Assembly (NCBI RefSeq): GCF_006384255.1
Contig: NZ_VCED01000001.1
Coordinates: 62,001 to 126,000 of the forward strand
Reading direction: 5' to 3'
Length of the DNA stretch: 64,000 nucleotides
Origin: Haemophilus seminalis
GTDB taxonomy: Bacteria; Pseudomonadota; Gammaproteobacteria; Enterobacterales; Pasteurellaceae
Below, in pieces: positions 27,992-37,557 of this stretch. The position numbers and the translations under genes are program-made. How positions within the stretch are numbered: position 1 is the stretch's first letter; each line of letters opens with the position of its first letter. The notes under the pieces were generated by a model. That model did no database searches, was not told where the DNA came from, and saw only the letters and a program-made list of their open reading frames with translations.

Positions 27992-29299
27992 TTAATGGCG
28001 ACGTTTTAAAAAGAAGAGGGCAATAGTGGAAATTAAGAGGACAAATCCAACACCAATATATAAATTTTGTTTTTCCCAACCACTATCTAAAAGTTTACCT
28101 GCAACAGTAGGGGCTAAAATTGCACCAATACGCCCAACACCGATCGACCAACCTACACCAGTACCACGAATATCAGCATCATAGGTGAGTGGATTTAATG
28201 TATATAATCCGCTAATACATCCATTCATTAATGCGCCAACAAGAATACCGAATACCATTGCTAACCATAAAATAGAGGCTGAACTAATAAATAACATCAC
28301 CGATGCAGAAGATAATAGGGTAAATAAAATTAATACAGAACGGGCAGTCCAACGACTTGCAAGTAAACCATAAATTAATGCGCCACAGGTTCCACCTAGT
28401 GAGATCATCATGCCTACACTAACACTTTGTTCAGTGGTCATTCCAGCCTCTTTTAGTAGGGCGGGTGTCCATGAGCTGACAAAATAGAAGCTGAACATAA
28501 TGGCAAAGAACGAAGTCCAAATTAATAAGGTTGAACGCAAGTATTTTTCGCTGAATAACTGAGTAATAGGTAATTTAGTTTTTGTTTTTTCTATTTTAGA
28601 TGGTAATACCCATCCTTCACCTAAACCAATTTTTTGAGCTATCATATTTAAGCGCATTTCTGCATTTCTAGGCTGCTTGTTCGTTAAGAAATCAATTGAT
28701 TCGGGTAACCAAATAAGCAAAATAAGAAAGCATAAGGCGGTTAAAATCGCTCCTGCTAAAAAGACGGAGCGCCAACCATACTCACTTTGTAGCATAACAG
28801 AAAACATTCCACCCAATACGGCACCAATACCAAAACCCGCAGCGTACACACTAATGGCAAAACTACGCCATTTTTTTGATGAATATTCACTGGTAATCAC
28901 ATTGGTTCCAACTAAAATTCCACCTACACCAAGGCCTGTAATGACTCGCCAGAAACCGAGCATTTCATATTGGGTAATAAATGCTGAACCTAACATACCA
29001 ACAGCTGATAAAAATACCGCAATTAAAAGTAATGGGCGGCGACCGATTTTATCTGCTAGTGGAGCAAGGAAAAGTGATCCTGCCGTCATGCCAAATAAAC
29101 CCGCACTTAATAAATAACCTAACTCTATGCCAGATAGACTAAATTCGCCACGAATGGCCGTTGCAGTAAAGGCAAGTGCGAGGACATCAAAGCCATCTAA
29201 TAAGTTCATAATGGCAGCCATTACGACAATTAACCATTGATAACCGCTCATAGGGCTTTGTTCAATTTTTTCTCGAAGAGAAAGAGAATGTTGTGTCAT
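27992..29299 (-). CDS. MFS transporter, aromatic acid:H+ symporter (AAHS) type
   Basis: 435 residues with 12 predicted spans. The MFS loop motif LADKIGRRPLLL lies after span 2. The N-terminal DGFDVLALAFTATAI and GYLLSAGLFGMTAG segments match PcaK/BenK-like carriers, where the Asp in span 1 is conserved. The substrate is probably an aromatic or other organic acid but cannot be told from sequence. SD AAAAAGGAAC precedes the ATG. It is downstream of yhhQ on the same strand (47 bases), perhaps co-transcribed. Confidence 0.85.
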   Translation of the reverse strand: MTQHSLSLREKIEQSPMSGYQWLIVVMAAIMNLLDGFDVLALAFTATAIRGEFSLSGIELGYLLSAGLFGMTAGSLFLAPLADKIGRRPLLLIAVFLSAVGMLGSAFITQYEMLGFWRVITGLGVGGILVGTNVITSEYSSKKWRSFAISVYAAGFGIGAVLGGMFSVMLQSEYGWRSVFLAGAILTALCFLILLIWLPESIDFLTNKQPRNAEMRLNMIAQKIGLGEGWVLPSKIEKTKTKLPITQLFSEKYLRSTLLIWTSFFAIMFSFYFVSSWTPALLKEAGMTTEQSVSVGMMISLGGTCGALIYGLLASRWTARSVLILFTLLSSASVMLFISSASILWLAMVFGILVGALMNGCISGLYTLNPLTYDADIRGTGVGWSIGVGRIGAILAPTVAGKLLDSGWEKQNLYIGVGFVLLISTIALFFLKRRH

Positions 29300-29346
29300 T
29301 ATTGTTCCTTTTTGTTGTTATAAAAAATCATGTGCATATTGCTATA

Positions 29347-30048
29347 TTAGAGGTGCGCAGCAGTAAGTTTTTGCAGTTTTCGTAAAATTATATTTAGCAC
29401 AATGCCATAAGCTGGCACAAATAGCATAATACCGACAAATAGCTTAAATAAATAATCGACAAAACCAAGTTGAGCCCAGTGTTCAGCCATAAATGGATCG
29501 GCACTTTCATAGAATGCAACGCTGAAGAAGACGAACGTATCAGCCATGGAGCCAAATGTCATTGAGCTAGTTGGTGCTATCCACCATGTTTTTAATTGGC
29601 GTAAACGGTTGAATACGATGACATCTAATAATTGTCCAACAACATAAGCGGCGAAGCTGGCAATTGCGATGCGAAATACAAATATATTAAATTGGGTTAA
29701 TGCGTTAAAGCCTTGGAATTGGCTTTCGGAAAATAAAACAGAGACAACATAACTGACAATTAATGCCGGAAACATAACAACGAAAATAATTTTCCGCGCA
29801 TCTTTTGCACCAAATACGCGCACTGTGAGATCTGTTGCTAAAAATATAAAAGGAAAAGTGAGGGTTCCCCAAGTGCTATGAAAAGAAAAATCATTGTCTG
29901 CACCAAGTGCGGTTAATTTTAACGTTATTTCGAAAGGAACCTGCACAAAATAATTGCTGGCTGCAATGATCAGAATATGAAAAAAACTTAGCCAAATAAC
30001 GGCTCGATATTTTTGTTGTGCATTAAAGATTGGTGTATTTAATTTCAT
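29347..30048 (-). CDS. yhhQ: YhhQ-type queuosine precursor transporter
   Basis: 233 residues from the ATG at 30048 (MKLNTPIFNAQQKYR), which has AAAGG six bases before it. The longer upstream frame runs through the riboswitch and is rejected. Six membrane spans, VUT/YhhQ family (ATDLTVRVFGAKDARKIIFVVMFPAL, FASFAAYVVGQLLDVIVF). It imports preQ0/preQ1 for queuosine synthesis in tRNA. The upstream preQ1-type element supports this. Confidence 0.9.
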   Translation of the reverse strand: MKLNTPIFNAQQKYRAVIWLSFFHILIIAASNYFVQVPFEITLKLTALGADNDFSFHSTWGTLTFPFIFLATDLTVRVFGAKDARKIIFVVMFPALIVSYVVSVLFSESQFQGFNALTQFNIFVFRIAIASFAAYVVGQLLDVIVFNRLRQLKTWWIAPTSSMTFGSMADTFVFFSVAFYESADPFMAEHWAQLGFVDYLFKLFVGIMLFVPAYGIVLNIILRKLQKLTAAHL

Positions 30049-30052
30049 TTTG

Positions 30053-30092
30053 TACCTTTTTAAACTAAGAATCGGGGTGAGGGAACCCGAGA
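30053..30092 (-). promoter_or_regulatory. Probable preQ1-I riboswitch in the yhhQ leader
   Basis: On the minus strand the leader reads TCGGGTTCCCTCACCCCGA (stem CGGG/CCCG with loop TTCCCTCA), followed by an A-rich tail ending AAAAAGG. Loop CCU can pair with tail AGG to make the H-type pseudoknot of class I preQ1 aptamers. That AGG is the Shine-Dalgarno of yhhQ, so ligand binding would block translation. The assignment is by eye. Confidence 0.6.
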
Positions 30093-30197
30093 TGTTCAGA
30101 TGAGGCGGTAGATAATACGCAGATTTATTTGGATTGCAAGATAGTATCAGCGAAATAGCATGACAAAATTTTTCATTTTTTCTATGAAATTTATTAC

Positions 30198-30241
30198 TTG
30201 ACATAAAATACAAAAAAAAACGATAATTTTTATCAATTATC
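30198..30241 (+). promoter_or_regulatory. fepA promoter with Fur-like box
   Basis: TTGACA (30198-30203), an 18-base spacer, then GATAAT (30222-30227). The dyad GATAATTTTTATCAATTATC (30222-30241) covers the -10 and resembles a Fur operator, as expected for an iron receptor. Confidence 0.6.
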
Positions 30242-30257
30242 TACTTAAGGAAATAAT

Positions 30258-32495
30258 ATGAAAAAAACTAAATTTGCATTACTGCCTTTATCTGTTTTTA
30301 TTGCAACTGTTAGCTATGCAAATCAGACCGAATCTTTAGATGAAATTAAAATTACTGCTGAGAATCAGGTAAAACAATCACTTGGTTCTTCTCTTGTTAC
30401 TGCAAAAGATTTAGAGAAACGCCCAGCGACAAATGATATTTCTGAAGTATTACGTACCATGCCTGGCGTGAATTTAACGGGTAACTCTTCTACTGGACAA
30501 CGTGGTAATAAACGTCAAATTGATATTCGTGGTATGGGGCCTGAAAATACATTGATTCTAGTGGACGGAAAACCTGTCACCTCTCGTAATGCAGAACGTT
30601 ATGGTGTGCGTGGTGAACGTAATTCCCGTGGCGACAGCAACTGGGTACCGGTTGAAGCAATTGAAAAAATTGAAGTATTACGTGGTCCTTCAGCAGCACG
30701 CTATGGCTCAGGTGCAATGGGTGGGGTAGTTAATATCATCACTAAACCTGTTACCAATGATTTACACGGTAGCTTAAGCTATTACACTAACCAGCCAGAA
30801 GACAGCGATGAAGGTGCAACGAACCGTATCGGTTTTAATCTAAGTGGTGCGTTAATTAAAGATGTATTGCAATTCCGCTTATATGGTAACTGGAACAAAA
30901 CACAAGCGGATGAAGTCGGTATTAATGGCGATCCTGCGATTGCTGGTCGTGAAGGCGTACGTAATAAAGATATTAATGGCCGTTTAGTGTGGAATATCAA
31001 TGAGAAAAATAAATTAACCTTGGATTCTGGTTTCAGCCGTCAAGGTAATATTTATAACGGTGATACACAAAATAGCTCAGCAGGGCTTTATAATAATAAA
31101 AACTATCCTGAAACCAAAACCTTGGCAGGAAGCAAAGCTGAAACCGCTCGTTTATATCGTCAGAACTATGCTTTAACCTATGAAGGTAAATTCGATCATT
31201 TCGACAATAAAACCTATATTACTTTTGATAAAACTAAAAACAGCCGTTTACCAGAATATTTAGCAGGTGGTCCAGAAGGCAGTTATTCGAGTACATCAGC
31301 TTTTAGCGATTCTATTCTTAAAAATACGCGTTTTAGTTCTGAATTCTATATCCCATTTACCTTGGGCGTAGATCATATGCTGACAGTTGGTTTTGAAGGT
31401 GCACATAGCAGTTTAGATGATGACGCTTCTATGACACAGTTACTTGGTGGACGACGAGATAAAAAGACAGGGAAGGTACTTTATGATTTGAAAGAACGCC
31501 TACCAAGCGGTATCTCAAATGTACGAGGAGGTCATAGTAGTCAAACTGAATGGGCTGTATTTATTGAAGATAATATTTCAGCAACCCAATCTACTATTCT
31601 AACGCCATCTTTACGTTATGATTACAACAGTTATTCTGGTTCTAATGTAAGCGGTGGATTAAACTTCTTACAAAGCCTCAACGATGATTGGAAAATCAAA
31701 GGTGGGATTGCAAGAGCTTATAAAGCACCGAACCTTTATCAAACTAACCCAAATTACTTGTTGTTTACCTTAGGTCAAGGTTGTCCAACGAATGTACCAA
31801 ATAATAAAACTTGTTATTTCCAAGGTAATAGCGACATTAAACCAGAAACCAGCTGGAATAAAGAAATTGGAATTGAATATGATAAAAACGGACTTCTTGC
31901 TTCTGTGGCTTACTTCCGTAATGATTATCGTAATAAAATCGTATCTGATGGTGAATTTATCGGTTTAACCAACTTAGGTAACTATGTGTATAAATGGGGT
32001 AATGCAAACCGCGCAGTGATTGAAGGTTTTGAAGGTAATCTGACATTACCATTAATCCAAGATAAATTAAACTGGGTGAATAACTTCACTTATATGCATA
32101 AAACTAAAAATAAAGATACAGGTAATCCGCTTTCTATCGTGCCGAAATATACCTTGAATTCAAGCTTAAGTTATCAAATTACAGATAGTTTGGATGCAAT
32201 GTTAACTTATACGCAATACGGTAAACAAAAATCCCGTAAAAATCCGGAAAATCGTATGGAAAATGGTAACAATAAATACGTTAATCAGCTTGCTGGCTCA
32301 GAAGATATTGGTAGCTATGCAGTTTGGGGATTAAGTGCAGGTTATAATTGGAAAGACACAGTCAGCATTCGTGTTGGCGTAAGTAACTTATTTGATAAAC
32401 GCATTTATCGTTCATCAAGCAGTACAAATTACAATGCCCATACTTATAACGAACCTGGTCGTGCTTATTACGCAACAGTAAAATATACTTTCTAA
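30258..32495 (+). CDS. fepA: FepA-like TonB-dependent ferric enterobactin receptor
   Basis: 745 residues. A signal peptide (to about residue 21) is followed by a short TonB-box region and the plug domain (VLRTMPGVNLTGNSSTGQRG, IDIRGMGPENTLILVDGKPV, IEVLRGPSAARYGSGAMGGVVNIIT). A 22-strand barrel ends in the outer-membrane signal YYATVKYTF. It follows E. coli FepA through the whole length, including GIARAYKAPNLYQTNPNY and FRNDYRNKI. It would import ferric enterobactin or related catecholates scavenged from other bacteria. It is intact and expressed from a Fur-type promoter. Confidence 0.9.
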   Translation: MKKTKFALLPLSVFIATVSYANQTESLDEIKITAENQVKQSLGSSLVTAKDLEKRPATNDISEVLRTMPGVNLTGNSSTGQRGNKRQIDIRGMGPENTLILVDGKPVTSRNAERYGVRGERNSRGDSNWVPVEAIEKIEVLRGPSAARYGSGAMGGVVNIITKPVTNDLHGSLSYYTNQPEDSDEGATNRIGFNLSGALIKDVLQFRLYGNWNKTQADEVGINGDPAIAGREGVRNKDINGRLVWNINEKNKLTLDSGFSRQGNIYNGDTQNSSAGLYNNKNYPETKTLAGSKAETARLYRQNYALTYEGKFDHFDNKTYITFDKTKNSRLPEYLAGGPEGSYSSTSAFSDSILKNTRFSSEFYIPFTLGVDHMLTVGFEGAHSSLDDDASMTQLLGGRRDKKTGKVLYDLKERLPSGISNVRGGHSSQTEWAVFIEDNISATQSTILTPSLRYDYNSYSGSNVSGGLNFLQSLNDDWKIKGGIARAYKAPNLYQTNPNYLLFTLGQGCPTNVPNNKTCYFQGNSDIKPETSWNKEIGIEYDKNGLLASVAYFRNDYRNKIVSDGEFIGLTNLGNYVYKWGNANRAVIEGFEGNLTLPLIQDKLNWVNNFTYMHKTKNKDTGNPLSIVPKYTLNSSLSYQITDSLDAMLTYTQYGKQKSRKNPENRMENGNNKYVNQLAGSEDIGSYAVWGLSAGYNWKDTVSIRVGVSNLFDKRIYRSSSSTNYNAHTYNEPGRAYYATVKYTF

Positions 32496-32512
32496 GTAAG
32501 AAAAGATGATTC

Positions 32513-32540
32513 AAGCCCTGTTTATACAGGGCTTTTTTAT
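32513..32540 (+). terminator. Rho-independent terminator after fepA
   Basis: AAGCCCTG / CAGGGCTT (32513-32520, 32527-32534) with a T-run. It separates the two receptor genes. Confidence 0.88.
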
Positions 32541-32577
32541 ATGTAGCCAACTTAGACAACAAAAACGCAAAGAAATC

Positions 32578-32606
32578 TTGACTTGATTTTAAGGTTAAAT
32601 GATAAT
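32578..32606 (+). promoter_or_regulatory. Promoter of the fetA-like gene
   Basis: TTGACT (32578-32583), a 17-base spacer, then GATAAT (32601-32606). TGATAATTG at the -10 may be a partial Fur site. Confidence 0.55.
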
Positions 32607-32639
32607 TGTTTTTGTTTAAATGTGAAAAAGGTGTACATA

Positions 32640-34745
32640 ATGAAGAAAGCACATTTTGCCTTATTGCCACTTGCTGTGTTTATTGCAGCGAATGTCCAAG
32701 CTGAAGAACAATTAGATGTGATCAATGTTGTTTCTGAAAATAGCGGAGCAAAAAGTAAAACGAATGTGATTACGACAAAAACAATGGAGCGTAGCACTGA
32801 GACTGAATTAAAAGGTTTATTAAAAGATGAACCAGCAATTAATTTTGGTGGCGGTCGTGGTACATCACAATGGTTTACAATTCGTGGTATGGGATAAGAT
32901 CAAGTTGATGTGAAAATTGATGGTGCTTATACCGATGCACAATTATTCCATCACCAAGGTCGTTTTATGTTTGATCCCTCCTTATTAAAACGTGTTGACG
33001 TGCAAAAAGGGACAGGTTCAGCAAGTGCTGGAATTGGAGCTACAAGCGGTGCAATTGTTGCAGAAACAGTTAGCGCAAAAGATTTGCTCAAAGAAGGACA
33101 AGATATCGGTTTCAAAGTTAATGCAGGTGTAAGTTCAAATAGTGGTTGGTCTAAAGGTGCGACTGTTTATTCTAAGGCTGGTCCGCTAGATGCGTTAATT
33201 TCTGGAAATTGGGTTAACGAAAATGACTACAAGGGTGGTCATAATTTTAGCAATTTAGAGGGGAGTAAAAAAGTTCAGAACAGTTCATTGCATCAACGTG
33301 GTTTACTCGCCAAAGTTGGTGTGGATATTACAGAAGAACAGCGTCTTGAATTAAGTCATCGTCAAGAGCGCCATCATGGTGTTCGCGCACTTCGAGAAGA
33401 ATTTGACTTTTCGCAAGATTGGTTAACCGCTAGTGCCAGAAATGGTAATCCACCAACCCTTACAAAGGAACAGCGAGCAAATGGCTATACTTTAAGCCAA
33501 GAAGGGAATACTTGGTATGTTTTAGATCGTAATGGTAACAAAATTATAAATAATAGTAATAACGCCCCTCGTTATCGTATTACACAAAATGATACGACAA
33601 ATTTAGAATGGACTGGCAAGAACATGGGCTTTGTGACGAATGCTAAAGCCAATGTGTATCATTCTGTGATTAATCGTAAAGAGCCAAGTGAGAATTCAAA
33701 AACACGTTTAATTGCTAATGGGGCAAATTTAAATTTAGAAAGCGCAGTGGGACAGTCTCATCTTATTAAATACGGTGTTAATTATCGTGATCAAGAGGGT
33801 AAACCTAATTCTTTAACCGTACAAAACGGTGTTCAAATGAAAACCCAAAAGAAACGTGATGTAGGTGTTTATGTGGAAGGTATTTGGGGCTTAGGTGCTT
33901 TTACCTTAACAACTGGATTACGTTATGATCACTTTGATTTCCGAGCAATGAATGGCAAAAAATCGCATAAGGGAAGCGTAAATCCGAGCGTCGGTTTAAT
34001 TTATGAAGTGAATAATGATCTAAGCTTTAATGCGAGCTTAAACTATGCAACACGTAGTCCTCGTTTCCATGAAGTGATGTTATCTTCAGGTGAAACGCGA
34101 GGTCAAACAGCCGTTTATTCAATTGCATCGAATATCAAACCGGAGAAATCACGCAATGCAGAAGTGGGTTTCAATTACAAACTTGCTGATAATTTCTCTT
34201 TAAACGGTAGTTATTTCTGGCAAACTGTAAAAGATACACATGCATTTACACAAATACGCCCGGGTTTTTATGAAATTCAAAATGCAGGCAAACTAAAAAA
34301 TCGCGGGTATGAAGTCGGTGCGGCTTATAAATATGAAGGTTTAACATTACGTGCAGGTGTAGCTTATAGTAAACCTGAGTTAGATGGTAGAACAGTAGAT
34401 AGCACCGTGACCGCTATCCCGATTGGACGTACTTGGACAACTGGCGTATCTTATCGCTTCACTCAACCTGATATTGAAATTGGCTGGAAAGGTCGCTTTG
34501 TACAACATACCAGTTATGACGCAACAACAAATAACCGTGGCGGCGGTGCAACAACCACTAAACGTCCAGGATATGGGGTAAGTGATTTCTATATTACATG
34601 GAAACCAGCTGAAAATATTAATGTAAATCTTGCTTTAGATAATGCATTTAACAAATATTATCGAAGCCACAGCCAACGTGCAGGTGTGTCAACATTGCCT
34701 GAACCTGGTCGTGATATTCGCTTTAATGTAAATTATACATTCTAG
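32640..34745 (+). pseudogene. fetA: FetA/FrpB-like TonB-dependent receptor, interrupted by one stop
   Basis: The frame from ATG 32640 would encode about 701 residues but contains TAA at 32895-32897, after residue 85. The reading frame continues unchanged (DQVDVKIDGAYTDAQLFHHQGRF...) to the C-terminal NVNYTF. Neisseria FetA has LRGMGQNSVDIK at this place, so the stop replaces a Gln codon (CAA to TAA). Everything else is well kept: plug, VQKGTGSASAGIGATSGAIVAE, barrel, final Phe. The signal peptide (MKKAHFALLPLAVFIAANVQA) is nearly the same as that of the FepA gene upstream. It is a recent single-base inactivation, or a sequencing error. Confidence 0.88.
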
Positions 34746-34769
34746 ATTAATTATTCAATACTCATAACT

Positions 34770-34822
34770 ATCTGCACCTCAAGAGTCTTAACTTAGGAAA
34801 CTTTTGAGGTGCAGATTTTTTA
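34770..34822 (+). terminator. Terminator after the fetA-like gene
   Basis: A 13-base perfect stem ATCTGCACCTCAA (34770-34782) / TTGAGGTGCAGAT (34804-34816), followed by a T-run. Confidence 0.85.
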
Positions 34823-34844
34823 TTATTGAAGCATAAAAATTTTA

Positions 34845-34860
34845 TCGCAAACGTTTGCTT
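34845..34860 (+). promoter_or_regulatory. PurR operator upstream of purM
   Basis: TCGCAAACGTTTGCTT contains the perfect palindrome GCAAACGTTTGC, matching the PurR consensus ACGCAAACGTTTGCGT. It lies 57 bases before purM, as expected for purine repression. Confidence 0.85.
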
Positions 34861-34916
34861 AACCTGTTAAAATCAATTTAGATTTTATTTCTCCAATATC
34901 TCAATAGGAAAAAATA

Positions 34917-35954
34917 GTGAGTAAACCATCATTAAGCTATAAAGATGCCGGTGTAGATATTAATGCTGGCAATGCCTTGGTTGACCGAATTAAACCGGAA
35001 GTAAAACGCACAACACGGCCAGAAGTCATTGGTGGATTAGGTGGGTTCGGTGCCCTATGTTCAATTCCAAGTAAATATAAAGAACCTATTTTAGTTTCTG
35101 GCACAGATGGAGTTGGTACGAAGTTACGTTTAGCAATTGATTTAAAAAAACACGATACTATTGGTGTAGATTTAGTTGCTATGTGTGTGAATGATTTAGT
35201 TGTGCAAGGTGCCGAACCGCTGTTTTTCTTAGATTATTATGCCACGGGTAAACTTGAAGTAAATATAGCTACTGATGTTGTGAAAGGTATTGCTGATGGT
35301 TGTGTAGAGGCTGGTTGTGCTTTAGTGGGAGGGGAAACAGCTGAGATGCCTGGCATGTATCACGAAGGTGATTATGATTTGGCTGGCTTCTGCGTAGGTG
35401 TAGTGGAAAGATCTGAAATAATTGATGGTAGTCAGGTACGTCATGGAGATGCTTTAATTGCATTAGGCTCTAGTGGACCACATTCTAATGGGTATTCTTT
35501 GGTACGTAAAGTTATTGAGGTTGCAGATGTTAATCCAGCGACAACGCTGCTTGAAGGAAAGCCATTGAGTGAACATTTACTTACTCCAACAAAAATCTAT
35601 GTGAAATCAGTATTAGCTTTAGTTAAACAAGTCAATGTTCATGCTATTGCGCATTTAACTGGTGGAGGCTTTTGGGAAAATATTCCTCGTGTTTTGCCCA
35701 AAAATGCTAAAGCGGTTGTCTGCGAAAAAAGTTGGCAATGGCCTGTAATCTTTAAATGGTTACAAGAAAAGGGTAATATTGATACCTATGAAATGTACCG
35801 CACTTTTAATTGTGGTGTTGGAATGGTAATAGCTTTACCTCAAGATCAAATTGATACAGCATTGGCGATATTAAAACAAGCCGGTGAGAATGCATGGTTA
35901 ATTGGCCACATAGAAGATGCTAAAGAAAATGATGAAAAGGTTGTAATCTTATAG
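34917..35954 (+). CDS. purM: Phosphoribosylformylglycinamidine cyclo-ligase (AIR synthetase)
   Basis: 345 residues with a GTG start preceded by AGGAAAAA. PurM motifs: [45 protein letters not shown] and [14 protein letters not shown]. It catalyses the fifth step of de novo purine synthesis. purN follows after about 100 bases, the usual purMN pair. A PurR box lies upstream. Confidence 0.97.
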   Translation: MSKPSLSYKDAGVDINAGNALVDRIKPEVKRTTRPEVIGGLGGFGALCSIPSKYKEPILVSGTDGVGTKLRLAIDLKKHDTIGVDLVAMCVNDLVVQGAEPLFFLDYYATGKLEVNIATDVVKGIADGCVEAGCALVGGETAEMPGMYHEGDYDLAGFCVGVVERSEIIDGSQVRHGDALIALGSSGPHSNGYSLVRKVIEVADVNPATTLLEGKPLSEHLLTPTKIYVKSVLALVKQVNVHAIAHLTGGGFWENIPRVLPKNAKAVVCEKSWQWPVIFKWLQEKGNIDTYEMYRTFNCGVGMVIALPQDQIDTALAILKQAGENAWLIGHIEDAKENDEKVVIL

Positions 35955-36052
35955 CATATTATTATTCGGGTTTAGGGGCAGATTTTATATCTGCCCTTAT
36001 GTTTTAGATATTAAAACTGAAACTTATTCAGTACTATTTTATCGATAATATT

Positions 36053-36691
36053 ATGAAAAAAATCGCCGTTCTAATTTCTGGTCAAGGTAATAATTTACAA
36101 GCGATAATTAATGCTTGCCAAACACAGCAAATACCCGCGGAAATTGTTTGTGTTATAAGCAATAAAGCAAATGCTTTTGGTTTAATTCGGGCTCAAAGTG
36201 CGGGTATTTTTTCACGTGTTTTTTTACGCAATAATTTTGAGAGCAATTTGGCAATGGATCAATCTATTGCTGATGAGTTGGATAAATTTGATGTTGATTT
36301 AATTGTGCTGGCTGGTTATATGAAAATCCTGACACCTGAGTTTATACAACGTTTTGAGGGAAAGATTATTAATATTCATCCTTCACTTTTACCTAAATAT
36401 CCGGGCTTGAATACTTATCAAAGAGCTTTAGACGCTGGCGATAGAGAACATGGTACGACAGTACATTTTGTCAATGAGGAAGTTGATAATGGTGCCATTA
36501 TATTACAAGCCAAGGTGCCTATTTTTGATAATGATACGGTGGAAGTTATTGAAGCTCGTACTCGTGAACAGGAATATCGTATTTATCCGATCGTGGTGAA
36601 ATGGTTTGTGGAAAATCGTTTAAAGCTTCAAAATGGCGTGGCTTATTTAGATGATATTCCTTTACCAGAGCAAGGCTATGCAAATAATTAA
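36053..36691 (+). CDS. purN: Phosphoribosylglycinamide formyltransferase
   Basis: 212 residues. PurN motifs: ISGQGNNLQAII, NIHPSLLPKYPGLNTYQRAL (catalytic Asn and His) and DAGDREHGTTVHFVNEEVDNGAIILQ. It makes FGAR from GAR with 10-formyl-THF. It is probably transcribed with purM from the PurR-controlled promoter. Confidence 0.97.
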   Translation: MKKIAVLISGQGNNLQAIINACQTQQIPAEIVCVISNKANAFGLIRAQSAGIFSRVFLRNNFESNLAMDQSIADELDKFDVDLIVLAGYMKILTPEFIQRFEGKIINIHPSLLPKYPGLNTYQRALDAGDREHGTTVHFVNEEVDNGAIILQAKVPIFDNDTVEVIEARTREQEYRIYPIVVKWFVENRLKLQNGVAYLDDIPLPEQGYANN

Positions 36692-36720
36692 AAACGACAG
36701 AGTTTATTCTGTCGTTTTAT
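36691..36720. terminator. Bidirectional terminator purN / cpdA
   Basis: A perfect 11-base stem AAAACGACAGA (36691-36701) / TCTGTCGTTTT (36708-36718) lies between convergent genes, with A and T tracts on both sides. Confidence 0.88.
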
Positions 36721-36723
36721 GTA

Positions 36724-37548
36724 TTAGTAGCCTTCTTCTTGCATATTAGGTAAAAATTGAGCTTCTTGGATCCGCTTTACTTGAGTGTAGATTGAACCAT
36801 TTTTATGTAGCTCAATTTCACGCCAACCCGGTTGTAGATTATCTAGTGTAAAATGATGGCTATCCGGTTTAAACTGGATACTTGTGGCGGGTGTCGCCAT
36901 CACTTGGTAGCCATTCCAAATTGCATTAACTTCTTGATGAATATGCCCATATAAAATACCTTTTACATTGCTAAATTTCCCAAGTACTTCTGCCAGTTCA
37001 TGTGAATTGCGCAAGTTATGTTGATCAAGCCAAGCAGAATTTGTTGGCAATAAGTGGTGATGTAGAACTACCAACGTATAGCGATTAGTATGTTGTGCAA
37101 GTTTTTCTTCTAATAAATTTAATTGGTGTTGGCTGAGCTGACCATGAGGAACACCATAAACTTGACTATCCAATAATAATACTTGCCAATATTTACCCAA
37201 CAAAAGATGCTTTGCACTTTCCATAGGTGTCTTGTTTAGGTGTTCTACCATTTTAGGTTGAAAATCATGGTTACCTGGTATCCAAAAAATAGGTTTATTT
37301 AGAGGCGTCACCATTTCTACAAAGCGGCGGTATCCCTCATCACTCCCATCTTGAACCAGATCACCAGTAGCAAGGATAATATCAAATGTATTATTTTCTT
37401 GTTGGATTTCTTTTAATACTTGAGTGAAGCTTGCTTGTGTATTTACCCCCAAAAGGGCAGTTTCTTCTTCTTTGAATAAATGCGGATCAGTAATTTGTAA
37501 TAATTTTATGATAGATTTCTCTGTTTGATAGACAAAGGTATTTTTCAT
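36724..37548 (-). CDS. cpdA: 3',5'-cyclic-AMP phosphodiesterase
   Basis: 274 residues from the ATG at 37548, with SD AGGTGG six bases before. An upstream GTG in frame is less likely. Calcineurin-type metallophosphoesterase motifs: ITDPHL, ATGDLVQDG, PGNHDFQ, LHHHLLP and GHIHQEV. It hydrolyses cAMP, and so tunes the CRP response that also governs the sialic-acid genes here and competence elsewhere. It overlaps the end of nudF's spacer by being only 9 bases after it, one transcription unit. Confidence 0.95.
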   Translation of the reverse strand: MKNTFVYQTEKSIIKLLQITDPHLFKEEETALLGVNTQASFTQVLKEIQQENNTFDIILATGDLVQDGSDEGYRRFVEMVTPLNKPIFWIPGNHDFQPKMVEHLNKTPMESAKHLLLGKYWQVLLLDSQVYGVPHGQLSQHQLNLLEEKLAQHTNRYTLVVLHHHLLPTNSAWLDQHNLRNSHELAEVLGKFSNVKGILYGHIHQEVNAIWNGYQVMATPATSIQFKPDSHHFTLDNLQPGWREIELHKNGSIYTQVKRIQEAQFLPNMQEEGY

Positions 37549-37557
37549 CGATGCCAC

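Noticed and set aside
28677-29117. 146-codon frame on the plus strand
   Set aside because: It is the antisense shadow of the MFS transporter gene. It has no ribosome site and an odd composition rich in Lys and Pro.
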